Shown here piece after piece: positions 44,575-56,564 of a stretch of 64,000 nucleotides of DNA. The DNA is from Dichetophora obliterata (lineage: Eukaryota > Arthropoda > Insecta > Diptera > Sciomyzidae), in assembly GCA_963920525.1 (NCBI GenBank), contig OY986439.1, positions 209,787,906-209,851,905 of the forward strand, in the 5' to 3' direction. Position 1 is the first letter of the stretch. Each line of letters starts with the position of its first letter. The notes under the pieces were generated by a model. It did no database searches, was not told where the DNA came from, and worked only from the letters and a program-made list of their open reading frames with translations. The position numbers were made by a program, and so were the translations under genes.

Positions 44575-46006
44575 AAAAATAATTCTGTAACACCGTTTTT
44601 AAGTTAGATAATTCATTATTTTTAGTGAATTTCGAAAAGGGGAACCTATGTTATTGCAAATAAAACACGTTTTTATGAATTGATTTAAATGATAAGTACT
44701 TTTTATTAAAGATACTTTAAATACCTTTCATTTGTTACTATATTATATTCCAATTGGATAAACATCTTAGGATCTATTAATTAGAATATTAGAATTTTTT
44801 TTTAATTTTCATAAAATGGAAAATAAGTTTAATTACAAAGTTATAAAAATAAAATAAATTTCATGGTTTCATAATTTTATTTTAATATATGTTCTATTAC
44901 GAAGAAAACAACATACAACTCTAGAAAATGTGCCACTCAATTCAAGTATAAAAAATACCTGAGTGAAAATGTAAAAAAAATCTATTACAAAATTGATTAA
45001 TACAAAACCACTTAAGTCTTGACATTCTGGAAATGCATTGGGGTCTACAAGGAAAGTACATATAAAGTATTTGTTTTGAAATAAACAATATTTTCCCCTC
45101 CGAATTTTGATTATGAAAGCGATGAGCGTGGAGAAAAATTCCACCAGCAAATTAAATATATGGAGCGCCAATACACTTGCTCCTCAAACGTGTCCATGAT
45201 TGGCGACTAAGCATGGCTTCTCATAAGAGAAACAGATCAAAGTAAAAACAAGAGACAAATTGCATGTTTATGTAAAGCGAAACGAAGGCTGAAAATGGTG
45301 CGAGATACAGTAAGCAATACATTTTTCCATTTTAAAACATCCGGGCCGATCAAAAAAACGTTTCAAGAAAAAACTTTTAAAGTTTTAACAACACACATAA
45401 GGTGCTCTCGACTGTGTGCTATAACTTCGTTAATCTTTTTAATTTTGGTTTGAAATTTTTACATTATACTCTCAATATATTGTGTTTTTACTATAAAAAA
45501 AAATAGATTTTTAAAACTCAAGCACCAAACTTCATTCTTTAACTTACTGCATCTTTATGTATAACGAAACATACAATACACTTTTTTAGATTTTTCATTT
45601 TCACGTCGGAAGTTATTACTTTTGAATTTCTTAACAGATTTTTTAGAGTTGTATTTCATTTTTTTCGTAATAGAAAACGTAATTTAAAATAAAATTATGA
45701 ACCCATATAACTTCTTTAATTTTGATAACCCTGAAGACAAATTTATGTTCCATTTTATGAAAATTTTTAAAAACAATATTAAAAAAATCAAATGTTTTAA
45801 TTAACAGAGCATAAGATGTTTATCCAGTTGGAATATAATGTAGCACAAATGAACGGTATTTCAATTACCTTTAATTAAATGCATTATTTATTTAAATCAA
45901 ATACTAAAAACGTGTCTAATTTGCAATAATGTAGGGACACTTTTTTGAAATTCACTAAATATAATAACCTATCGTTAATTTAAAAACGGTGTTATTCTGT
46001 TATTTT
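44575..46006. mobile_element. Long-TIR element between Coq8 and the FAD synthase
   Basis: Arms of about 330-345 bp: 44575-44905 and the inverse at about 45660-46006. Matching phrases include AATTCTGTAACACCGTTTTT, TTCCAATTGGATAAACATCT, TTTTCATAAAATGGAA and TTCATAATTTTATTTTAA. The 750-bp middle has no recognised gene. Target duplication not found. Non-autonomous as far as can be seen. Confidence 0.7.
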
Positions 46007-46697
46007 AAATTAGTTTTAATTTACATCTAAATTGATTGTTTAAAATTTCAAATCAGAACATTTTTGGAATATTGTTATTAATGTCAAAATTATTTTATTT
46101 TATTTTTATGTTGGTATTGCTAGAGGGCAAAATGCAGAAACGTCGAACTTTACAGGTCAGAAATTTTTGAATTTGTTATACTTCTGCGATCAACATTTTC
46201 GAGAAAAAACACGATTTATTCATTTTTCAAGTCAACATTTTTTTAGAAAAGAACGTAAAAATACAGAATTCTTGAAAAGGGCAGAAATGCAGAATTTTTT
46301 ATAGAAAAGAATGTGACAAGCAAAACTTAAAAAAAATAAGGATTTTTTTTTTGGATAACCAACAGAAGCGAACCTACGTGTCATTGGTTGTGTAAAAATT
46401 CGCTGAATGGTACAATTTTGCGAGCGGTCACTTAACCTGATCAGGTAGCGGACACCATTTAATCGAGCAAAAGAATTATATGCTACAAACATGAACACAA
46501 CTGTTGTGTTGGCTGTCAGATTCTGCTACTGATTTTCTGACGTTTAGAGTAGCAACACATTCAGAGAAAATCACCGCTACTTAAGGTATCGCTACCATTT
46601 CAGTTCACAACTGAAATCTGCGCTGAATGCGACCAATGCAATCATGGTATAATGACTAAGAAGGAAGCCTTGACAGCTACCTTTTATCTCACGAACT
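46007..46697. other. Gene-free stretch with part of a duplicated segment
   Basis: 46575-46640 (GGTATCGCTACCATTTCAGT, GCGCTGAATGCGACC) is a diverged direct copy of 46915-46980, which lies in the next inverted-repeat element. Otherwise AT-rich. Confidence 0.4.
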
Positions 46698-47034
46698 GCG
46701 ACCACCGAATATCAAACAAAATAAAACTAAATATAGAGCGTGTGTCACGCGGCGTGTGGCCGCATTCAACGCAGTCAACAGTTAGCAACTGCTGTATCAA
46801 AATTTGAGTAAGAAACATTTGCATTTAAAGTATTTTTATAATTACATAATAATAATTAAATTCAATAATTTATAACTTTTCTAACGCTTACAGTAAGAAA
46901 ACAATCAGGAAAACATCACTCACTAAGATATCGCTACCATAAAAGTTCACAACAGTTCACTTCGCTGAATGCGGCTAATATGTGTGACACACGCTGTCTG
47001 TTTAGTTTGGTTTTGTTTGACCTTCGATGGTCGC
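46698..47034. repeat. Inverted-repeat element with GCGACCA ends
   Basis: The left arm 46698-46785 and right arm 46960-47034 pair through GCGACCACCGAATATCAAAC, GCGTGTGTCACG and GCCGCATTCAACG. The centre is AT-rich. Probably a MITE; superfamily unknown. Confidence 0.55.
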
Positions 47035-47106
47035 AAAACGAACCGTTACTCCTAAACTTATTTTCTAATTGTTTTCATTATTGTTTAATTTTTATTCAAT
47101 ACACTA

Positions 47107-47351
47107 GGGGTATTCACGATTCAGTGCAGTTGAGGACTTGAGTGCTTGCGCACTTTACAAAAACAAAATACACGTACGTCAAAAATCTGCAAAAGTGATT
47201 TTCTACTGTAGCCTCAAACTTGAGGACTTGAGCAGTTGTAAACTTATGCACATTGAAAATTTTGACAGCTTTGAAAAAAATTATAGTTGTGTGTTCACGA
47301 GTACCTAAATGCACAAGTCCTCACAGGCATGTGCACTGAATCGTGAATACC
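47107..47351. mobile_element. MITE, GGTATTCACGATTCAGTGCA ends
   Basis: A 20-bp inverted end (47109-47128 and its complement to 47351). The interior has GAGGACTTGAG twice and ACACGTACGTCAAAAATCTG. A shortened copy lies at 54169-54280. Target duplication unclear. Confidence 0.75.
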
Positions 47352-48950
47352 GCGACTAACTTTTGCCGCAAAAAATATACTGTCGAAAAATAAGCAATAG
47401 TGTAAAACAATGGTGTCAACAAATGTCAAAACAATACTCTTAAAAAATACAACAAAGCTACAATCATCTTTTTATGTTGTTAAGAATACATAAAGTGTAA
47501 CTTCTAAAGTTATGATATTTGTGTGTGCTTGGTGTATTTTTTAACAGAAGTATACTGTTGTATTCATAAATACACAAAAGAGCGAATAACCCTACTATTT
47601 AAAATGTTCTAGTTTCATTGTCAATGAATAAAAATTGAACAAAAAATAAAGTATCATCCGGCCATGAGTAATTTAGAGAGTTTTCTAGAAAAAGCACAGG
47701 CTGGTTTGAGAAATAATCGATATAATGGTTAACATGGTAACACACAAAAATAAAAAGGGAATCGCAATGGACCTATAGACCCCCGCGGAAGCGCCGGTAA
47801 TGGTGCACGACCCTATTTACCTTACCTAACCTAACCTGGTTTTTTAATGTTTTGCTATATGAAATAATTCACATTTTAAGAATTTTTATTTATTTGGATT
47901 TATTGAATAGAAGTGGAATTTTAACGATTTTAAAATAACTGTGTGATATTTTTAGAGATTTTTTAATAGCCGTCAGAAATGTGCGATTTTTTAATTACTG
48001 TGCTATATTCAGTGCGCTTTTTTAAATACTAAGGTATTTTTATTTCAATATATATTGTTTAATTTTTTTTGTTTTGAAAATGTAAACTTTTTTATGATAA
48101 AAAGATTTCTTGTGCGAATTTAAAAAGCAAATTAAAGTTTGAAACCTTTTCCAAGAGCGACATTTTTTTTAATGTTCGAAATAAGTCACGACCGCAGAAA
48201 AAGTGACGGATAAAGAGAAGCCACTTAAAAGAGACATCTCATTTGTGGAACTGTTTGGAACTTTGCGATTTGTGGAACTGTTTAGGTTCTCCAAAGATTC
48301 AGCAATCGAACTTCTAGATGCTCCTTCTTGTTTGATATAAGGCAGGACTTTGTGTACTCGATCAGCAATACTATAATCTGCTAAAAACATTCTCTTGTAT
48401 AAGAGGTAGTTCTAGTTCTGGTCCGACCACTCCCAATTCTATAGATCGTTCGAGTAATTTTAAGAAAAAAACTAACCAAAATTTTTAAAAAATGGTTCAC
48501 TAACTAGGAAAAACTCTTCACTTTTACTATATCAAAACTATAACCCAAATCAATTTGCAGATAAGAGAAAAATGAGAAAAGCCTTTCGCATTGTTAGGGA
48601 GTATGGCGTGGTTTTGGTCTCACAACTTCTATTTCCACAATATATTTTGTTTGGCCTAAAACAAGGTTTTTCACTAAACCATTTGAACACTTTTCAGGAG
48701 CATAAATTTGAAGTTCTTAGCCGAGAATGGGTCAACACTCCGCTAGTACAGATACAAATTAAAACCAATTGTGCATTTTCAAAAGAGCTGAAAAATTGTC
48801 CGTTAACCAAAAAATACTTTTTAGTTTTTGACAAAATGGAGAGTACTTAAAAGAGAGTAAAAAGTTTCGCGTATAAATTAAGCTTATCCCAATTTCACTT
48901 ATAAAATAAAATAAGTTTGTTTTTATTTTTTGATTGAAAATTTAAATAAA
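47352..48950. other. Gene-free stretch
   Basis: At 47760-47840 CCCGCGGAAGCGCCGGTAAT and CTTACCTAACCTAACC look like the 3' end of a LINE on the minus strand. Two small frames (48390-48169 minus, 48572-48850 plus) have balanced composition but no family resemblance. The rest is AT-rich. Confidence 0.4.
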
Positions 48951-48954
48951 ATGT

Positions 48955-48960
48955 TTTATT
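48955..48960 (-). terminator. Candidate polyadenylation signal of the FAD synthase
   Basis: AATAAA on the minus strand, 84 bases past the stop codon at 49044. Further TTTATT copies lie just beyond, so the precise site is uncertain. Confidence 0.4.
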
Positions 48961-49043
48961 TACACAGAATTTGATACTATTTTTGTTTGTTATATATACA
49001 ATTTTCTCTATATATGTTTTAATTTGTAATAACAAAAGCATAG

Positions 49044-49885
49044 CTAAAAACGCCCCGCTCTTTCCAGCGAATCATCATCTACCAAATGATAAGCAGGACG
49101 GAAGGAAATTGCTCCTGTGTCCTCATCGACTCTTTGTAAGTGTGGGTTAGGTTTTGTGTTTGTTTTATTGCCTAGCGACGTGTAACCCAGATCGTAGAGC
49201 GAGCAGTAAGGAACATTATTGGCAAATATATAATTCCAGATATCTTTGCAGGACCAGTCTAAAATCGGATTAATTCGCATCAACTTGGGCCAACCATCAT
49301 CGGTGATCTATTCAAAAATGCAGAAATGGATTATTTTTGGCACTTTTTAAACTGTATCTTCAAATTAAATACCTGCATCTCAGCTAAATTCTCACAGTAT
49401 GGATCCGTTCGACGGCTGCCCATAAAAACGGCCTGGTAGTCGGGCTTCTCATCACAAAGTACTTGTAATACCGACTTAATACTACCATGACGCTGTATCA
49501 GCTCAATATTATAGTTATTTTTACAGTCTTGCACAAATTCCTCGATTTCTTCGAATGTATCTTCGCCCTGTATGTAAAGCACCTGAATGGGAACTTTTTG
49601 TAAATGTCTTTTCTGTTGGTAATACTTATTTAAAAGATGCAATAAAACTGTGCAATCTTTGCCGCCATTGAAGGATAGAATGGTTTGCTTAGCTGTATAA
49701 CGGCGAAAAACATTATCGAATACCTATAGTAGAAATATGGAATAAATAAAAAATTAGCTTTCTGAGTATACTTTGTTAAAGATTAAAAGCTAACAAACCT
49801 TAAAAATTGCCTTCTCTTTTGCTTCGTTGGCTGTTGCTATACAGCTAGCATCTGTGGTCGAACTCAAAGGCGGTATACTTGTCAT
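49044..49885 (-). CDS. Flad1: FAD synthase (FMN adenylyltransferase), PAPS-reductase-like
   Basis: Transfers AMP from ATP to FMN to give FAD, the second step from riboflavin, in cytosol and perhaps other compartments. Exons 49885-49799, 49723-49373 and 49307-49044, introns of 75 and 65 bp, all in phase 0, give 233 aa. Motifs: SFNGGKDCTVLL at 46-57 (nucleotide-binding loop of the PAPS reductase fold), MGSRRTDPYC at 130-139 (FMN/ATP site), then LMRINPILDW, VPYCSLYDLGYTSLG and FRPAYHLVDDD in the C-terminal exon, all as in eukaryotic FAD synthases. It lacks the N-terminal molybdopterin-binding-like domain of vertebrate FLAD1, resembling yeast FAD1 in being single-domain. No lesion seen; probably functional. 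The ATG at 49885 is the only in-frame start before the core. Confidence 0.93.
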
Positions 49886-52664
49886 TGTTTGTTCAAGTGG
49901 AATTTCGATCAGTTAAGGCAATGAATAGCTAGCTGTAAAGAATAGCTTGCATGGCTGTAAAATTATTAAAGCTAAGCAAAGTGGCTAAATTTATTATGTA
50001 ATAATTGATTGACTAGTTTTCACTGAAAGTAATGAAATAATTTTGTAAAACGAATGCAGTAACTTGCGTTAGATTTTTGTATATGGCAATATATTTTAAA
50101 GTAAAATTTCATTAAGAGTTAGATGGTTTGTTCTAATTCAGATGGAAATGGAATTGCCAGACAAAAAACCCCAAGTGAGGTGGTTGCGTGCGTTTTACAA
50201 AATAAGGCCATTATTTAAGTGAGCCATAAAAAGGTCAAGTTGATAAGAAAGCAATATAATAACATAGCAAAATACCATTTATGAACCACTGTGCTTACTT
50301 ACTTAATCAAGAGTATTGCTAAACTCTCTAGTATTCTTTGAATTTTTTATTGTTCATGTGACATTTAAAAGATCAATAAACTTTTGAAAAAATATTTAAA
50401 AGAAAAGAATTCAACTTAACAATTAACAATTGTAGACTTAAAATTCACAATTGTAGAATTAAAATTTAATGACAAGCACACAAATTTTTAATCTACGAGT
50501 TAATAGAGACAGCGTTTTAATGAACTGCTAAATAAAATGATAGCAATGAAAACACGCAGCGAGCTGCTAAAAACGCAGTTAACGCAAAACTGTGCACAGA
50601 TAAAATTTATTATCAGTATTTTTTTAAACATATTATTTTTTAACAATTTTGATGATATTAATCAAAATATTTGTGCATTATTCTCGTTGCAATACACAAT
50701 ATAAGTTTTAAATACATGTTGCGATTGATTCTTGTTCAAAAAATGTTCAAAAGTCAAAAGTTTAAAATTAGTCAACATTTAAAAGTTGGCTACGTCGCAC
50801 AGTGTTTTTATCGATTTTTGGTTGATAAAATTTTTTTTTTTAATTTACGAATCCAGAAAATATCTTTGAACAGGTTAATAAATACACATTAAAAACTTAA
50901 TTCTCTCTAGATATTTTCATGAAATTCGTGAAAGTTAAATTTTTTATAACAAAAAATAGCGTATTCAAACCAATAAATGAAGGACAATTTTAAGTATGTT
51001 TAACTAAATGTAAAAAGTATATATTGATATTTGGCTTTTTTTATATTTATTCAGCTCCTAGCCACCATTGAACTAAAAGCAAAATCAAAAGGAAATTTTT
51101 AAAAAAATTTTAAACTTTTAAAAATGTCTTAAAATTTTATATTTATTTAGGTCTTAGCATGATTCAATCATATAGGTTATGCAGCCATTTGACGTTTACT
51201 CACAAGAATGAACTAAGATACCCTAATAATGCGAGGAGAGCAAAAGAGTAATTTTTTTGTATCAAAATAAGCACTTGGTTGCATGAATATGAAACTTTTT
51301 CATTGTACGAACTATCCAAAGGTACATTTGACTACTACGTTTTATACTACATTTTCTATAACTTATTTGTTTTGACTCAAAATTATATTACGAGTTATAG
51401 AAAATATAATTGCCACGTTTTTGTTGTAAACAGTAAAAAAATAATAAAAGTAATATGTGCACAGCACATATGAAAATGAATAATCCTTGCATGCGAACAT
51501 TTTCATAACTTTAAGCTTTGAATTAAAGAATGTACTGAAAACATGGTTTTCATTATAAAATTTATGCGATGCAAACTTTTTGTAGTTCTTTGTTACAAAC
51601 AGTATGAATATAGTTATTTAAATATTTCTAAAAATCACTTACTTCTTCATATATTTAGTTTCAATATGAAAACACTAAAATTAATTTAGTATTAGTCATA
51701 TTTACACAGCGAATAGTATTCCTTGCATAAATCTGGCTTATAAAAGTTAAGCTTGCCTGTCATAAACGCTGTTTGTACTGTAATTCACATCTTTTATCAA
51801 AATGAGCGACTTAGCAAAATTTGTCTAGTTTTTACACGCAACAGTATGGTTAAAAATAACATACATTTTACTATTTTTCTACGCTTCACAATTTTCATAA
51901 TTTTCATTCCATTTTCGTAAAAGGTGTGCATTCAAAAGTCTTTTTCAAATGCATTTTTTTGTTTGTTTTAAAATTTTCACCATTTTTAAAGCACACCAAC
52001 TTCAGCACCATCTTTATATATACAGAGTGTATATTAGAAAAAAAAAATTTTTGTTACTTAAAATGATGTAAAATTAACACGCAAATTAAGTTTTTCGAAT
52101 ATATTTTATACTTTTTTAAAAAACATCTTCAATCATCTTCAAACATCTTCATCAAAAACATAAAGAGATTTTGCATAAAATCTCCCTTAAGTGTAATAAA
52201 AAAAGCATGGTCTTTTAAAAAAAGTGTAGCAAAAGAAGAACTACTTTTTTAAAAAAAAGTCGCAGCAAAACACTGAAATTATACTTTTTTTTTAGAAGAC
52301 TACACAACCCCGTTTGTCATTAATTTCACAGAGAGAATATGTGTTTGTTTACATAAAATAAGGATATGTCAAATATATACTTAACCTTATTCTGATTGAT
52401 TCATGGGTCTTAGCTACCATTGAACTTGAAGCAAAATAAAAAGAAAAATTTTTAAAAAAATTTTAAAACTTTAAAAATGTCTCTCAATTCTTTGGAATTT
52501 TACAGTCGGGGGCTATTTATGGAGTTTTACCAACAGAATTCGCACAAATCTAAATTGACGCTTCCTGAAACTATGATTGTTAAAAAAAACATAAAAACAT
52601 AAATTTATAGAATGCAAGCAAAAGTACACTAAAAGCTATGTTATTTTATAGTACAAGTACCTGG
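49886..52664. other. Gene-free stretch with a pair of short direct repeats
   Basis: The first about 150 bp should contain the FAD synthase promoter, but no core motif stands out. Segments 51052-51130 and 52408-52488 match in direct orientation (TTAGCTACCATTGAACTTGA and a following AAAATTTTTAAAAAAATTTT part). Otherwise AT-rich, no gene seen. Confidence 0.45.
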
Positions 52665-53811
52665 GCGACCGAGCTTAGCTCGGCTGCCCGCCAGAACTAA
52701 TGTGTGTATTTAAGTTTTTATCTTTTTGATTGTATGTTGATAAAACAATTAATTTCTTTACAACAACAACATTTTCACCTCACAGCTTAAAAGTACGTAT
52801 AGCGCCATTAAATGTACGAAAATATGCAAATTTATTTAATTATTAATATGTAATGCTATATAAATTTTTTACCAAATAAATTAGTTTTGGCCGCCTAAAT
52901 CGGCTAAGCAAATTTTTTTTGCAATGTTGAGTAGTGTTGAATATGTTTCAATGGTATTAAAGGGTTAAAGGTAGTAAAGGGTCAAATAACAGACTTCAAT
53001 AGAAACTATTTACCGAATAAAAACATTAAGGGTATTCACAGTATCCTTTTAAAGTTAATATATGGTAACTCTAAGAAGATAACACGTATAAAGTGTGAGC
53101 ACCCCTTTACATATTTTATTTTAAAATTGACACAATCGCATTCTACATTTTGTGATATGTTGTAAACAACAATGCTTCGGATAAGCGGAAAGGAAAAATT
53201 ATTTAATGCTTTATGCTATATAACGTGCTACAGCTAATAGCGCAAGATTCGAGTAAGTTAATGTTCCATATTCCAACCGATGCCAGTTTACCTCTAAACA
53301 CAAACATGTATTAAAGTAAGGCAATTTCAGTATTTTGTGTTATCTTTACTTTGCATGCAAAACAAAAACAAAAATAATTACCAGGTGGCAAAATGTTTTA
53401 AAGTTAACAGGTGGCAAAGTTGACAAACCATATAAGACGAAACTGTGAGCACCCTAATTGTGGCCACCTAAATCAGTCAAATACCCCAATGTGCGCTGCT
53501 AAGCAATTTTTTTTTAATGTTGAATAGTACTGAATATGTCCCAATGGTCGCACAGGGTTAAAATCAAGTAACAGACTTCAATAGAAACTATTTTCCGAAT
53601 GTTGGCTTCGAATTTCGGTCAAATACCCCATTGGCGCACATTTACTAAACGAATTTTCTCAGAAATGAAACCGAGTTAGATCGATTTTTCGCTCCCGAAA
53701 ACCTCTACAGTGAAAATTTCATCGAAATCGCTTGGGCCGTTTTGGAGAACTCATTTACAAACAAACAAACAAACAAACAAATAAACAAATATTGCTCGTT
53801 TAAGAGTATAA
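52665..53811 (-). mobile_element. Helitron-like repeat, complete-looking copy
   Basis: The minus strand starts TCTTATACTCTTAAACGAGC at 53811, then (TTTG)n, the AGCGATTTCGATG phrase, the GGGGTATTTGACC region (twice), ACATTTAATGGCGCTATACG and, near 52670-52690, the hairpin CCGAGCTAAGCTCGG followed by TCGCCCAGGTAC. A MITE at 53030-53454 is inserted inside. It is the fullest copy of the family seen at 3383-3730 and 8880-9340. No coding. The 3' end lacks a clear CTRR. Confidence 0.5.
53030..53454. mobile_element. MITE with TAA target duplication (PIF/Harbinger-like)
   Basis: Ends GGGTATTCACAGT and ACTGTGAGCACCC, flanked by TAA at 53027-53029 and 53455-53457. A further pair TTAATATATGG and CCATATAAGACG follows the ends. 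A 3-bp TWA duplication and G-rich start suit PIF/Harbinger. It interrupts the Helitron-like repeat at 52665-53811. The start GGGTATTCAC is also close to that of the MITE at 47107-47351. Confidence 0.6.
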
Positions 53812-54168
53812 GATATAAGGAGACTTAAAAGACATACATAGACTTAAGACTTAAGAAAAGAATAATAATAACAACTCATGATATATCATTTATTTTCTAT
53901 GTTTTTGCTTTAATATTACTTTTAATAACGTTAAATTTTATATTTAATACGTTATTTAATAATTTGTACATTTATTTTTCACCACACAACATAAGCCAAC
54001 AAGAAATTTTGGTTTGACATTTGCTTGTTCTTCTTGATGCTTGTTCTTATAATGCTGGAAGAAATTTTTCAGCAAAATTATGTTTTGCAAACAAAATAAA
54101 ATTAAATTTCTTCGACCAACATTGCAAAAATCAAGAAGCTTCTCTTTTTTGTTCACGAAAACATAATA

Positions 54169-54280
54169 GGGGTATTCACGATTCAGTGCACTTGCCAGTG
54201 AAGTTGAGGAGTTTTGCACTTTACAAAAACAAAATACACGTACGTCAAAAATCTGCACAAGTGCTTTCTACTGTAGCCTA
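54169..54280 (+). mobile_element. Truncated copy of the 47107-47351 MITE
   Basis: GGGGTATTCACGATTCAGTG followed by TTTACAAAAACAAAATACAC and a GTACGTCAAAAATCTGCA phrase; similarity stops near CTGTAGCCT. The right end is missing. Confidence 0.65.
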
Positions 54281-54799
54281 ACAGCCCTATTCTGGCAAAT
54301 TAACAAATTGCTAACCAGTATATTGAATATTTCTATGTGTTTTTTATATTTTTGTTTTTCAAAACAAAATTTGAAGCTCAAAAATAAAAAATGTTGATAA
54401 AAATTGTCAACTGCTTTTCAGTTATTGACAATTTCATTAACAAATTTTGTTTTTTGAGCTTTAAATTTTGTATTGAAAACAACAAACACAGAAATATTCA
54501 AATATTCAGTTATGGTCACTAAGAAAGAGAACACATTCAGCCCTAACACTACCTTGTCTAGTTCTACTATGGAAGTGATCAAGAACATCTATGAGCTCGT
54601 AGTACTAGAAATGTTCTAAAAAAAAATCGTTTTTGTCATTTCGCTTAAGTGTAAACAACTGACTTTGTTTGCGCCAACAATACATAATTTACAGAAGATC
54701 TGCTTTTTGGTTTGAATTTAAAGAAAAGTGGAACTGATGGGCGTCAATTGATGTGTGCAGGTATGGCTTCATCAATAAAAACATGTAAATACTGGTTCA
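54281..54799. other. Gene-free stretch with a small inverted repeat
   Basis: 54330-54400 and 54420-54505 contain inverted matching parts (AACAAAATTTGAAGCTCAAA against TTTGAGCTTTAAATTTTGT). Nothing else assigned. Confidence 0.45.
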
Positions 54800-55011
54800 C
54801 AACTGCACAAGACAACACTGAAGCTGGACAAAAAACTTGAAAGGCGGACAATAAATTTTGAGGCGCAAGCGTTGGAGGCGTTATTGAACCAAGAATCATG
54901 CCAACTCAAGAGCAGTTCACTGAAATCTTGGGAGTGACTCAACAAGCAATTTTAAACCGCCTCAAAGCCATGGACATTGTGCAAAAAGGGAAATCGGTTT
55001 CATATTAGCTT
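54800..55011 (+). pseudogene. mariner transposase N-terminal fragment
   Basis: 54810-54905 reads a worn linker ending EALLNQESCQ. After a one-frame shift, 54900-55005 reads TQEQFTEILGVTQQAILNRL and KAMDIVQKGKS, the second helix-turn-helix of mariner transposases of the irritans or related subfamilies. No TIR or catalytic core is nearby. Unrelated in sequence to the mariner at 5173-6487. Confidence 0.6.
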
Positions 55012-56564
55012 TTTTTCTCACAAAATAAAACTTATTTTTGAGTTTTATTTTTTTTTCCTTGCTCAGAATTAACTTTTCTTTTGTGAGTAAAACAATAAAA
55101 CTTTAAAAAACAGTTTATAATAGTAAAGAGGTATACAAGTATTTTGGTTTATTTACTTAACGACGGTTTTTATATTTGTTTCTGTTTTACATGAAAGCTC
55201 TAAAAACCAAGTGTTGTAATTTTAAGTTGCCAAATGATATGTTAAACGAATGTGGTTTTTAAAGTTCCATAAACAGCTGATCGATTGTCAGTGCGTTTTC
55301 TAATTGCAAAAATGAAAGAAGCTCAAAATGTAAGTTAAACTTCTTTAAGCCATATGTGACCTTCTCCGAGAAAAGGGAACTAGTGCGTGAAAATGAAGTT
55401 TTGAGAAAAACGCATTTAAAGTTTCATAACGCATTTTTATCGATTTTCCCAAGTTCGTTTTGTACGTTTTTATGGGGTAAATAAATTTTTAATAAAGTAT
55501 ATCAAATCGGATAGTTAATTTATTTGCATAGTAATAAAAAGCGAGAGCGGGAGGTTCCCAACCACAAACTTTCTTTTAAAGGGTGCTCATAATTGTGGTT
55601 TTCAACTATGGTAAAAAAACCACAATACCACGATACCTTACAATTGTTAATACACTCATGATTTGTTGCTTCAATTTTTAAAAATAACTGTTATTTTCGG
55701 TCCTTGATTATAATTACACAAGTCCCCTAAGATCGATATCAAAGGAACATTTCAAGAATAGCGACAATTCTAATTTTAATTTTTGTGTTTGCAGATTTTA
55801 TGTATTTTGAACTCCTAAATCCAAATCTAAAAAAAATCAGGCCGCTTTTATGTGGCTTAGAATTTATAGGGGTCCAAAGTTGGGAAAAGTAGCATAAAAT
55901 TTTTTAATTTGTCAGTTTTCCAGCATTCAAAAGAAAGGTAATATGACCGAAACACAATTTGTGTCTGCACCATACTACTCAGGCACAAAAGTCCCGAGTA
56001 TCAAACTAAATTTTACTTTTAAAGTAACGAAAAACGAAGTTTATGAAAAAAAAATTAATCGCATATTGATATTAAGCGGAATGTAAACGAGCTTCAGCGA
56101 ACAGTAAAAATGAGTAAAAATATGTATATATTGTGTAAATAAAGTAGTTGATATGTATCGAAAATGGCCTGAGTTTTGACTATAATGTACCCGAAACATA
56201 CCCAACAAGTACCTTGAAAGGCACCTGAAATAGTACCGTAGTAAGTCTGTATTATGTCAATAAAGTGTTAAAAAAACAAGCAACTATATTCGGACACAAT
56301 AAATTGACGAGTGCCTAAGGTGTTCCAGAACTAGCACTTTTCTTGGTGCAAAGGTCGGACATTTACCGACACGGGCACCGGACATATATCAGCTTTTTTA
56401 TTGACACAAAATATGAAATTGTTTCTCGGGATGATTATCTATTCAACGAGGTATAAACCATAACTCATGCATATCTCTTGAAGATCTAGAAAATGTCAGC
56501 CCAATTCTGAATGATTTTTTTCCCGGGGAATTGGAGAAGAGAGTTTTAATTTTTAAGATAAAAT
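55012..56564. other. Gene-free stretch
   Basis: A GATTGTCAGTGCG initiator-like motif at about 55285, an ATG at 55312 and a GTAAGT at 55330 are noted but not supported by any downstream exon. The remainder is AT-rich; (TTTA)n at 56563-56585 is the tail of the next LINE. Confidence 0.4.

Noticed and set aside
48169..48850. Two frames (73 and 92 codons) on opposite strands
   Set aside because: Balanced composition made them worth a look, but no family, splice partner or promoter could be seen.
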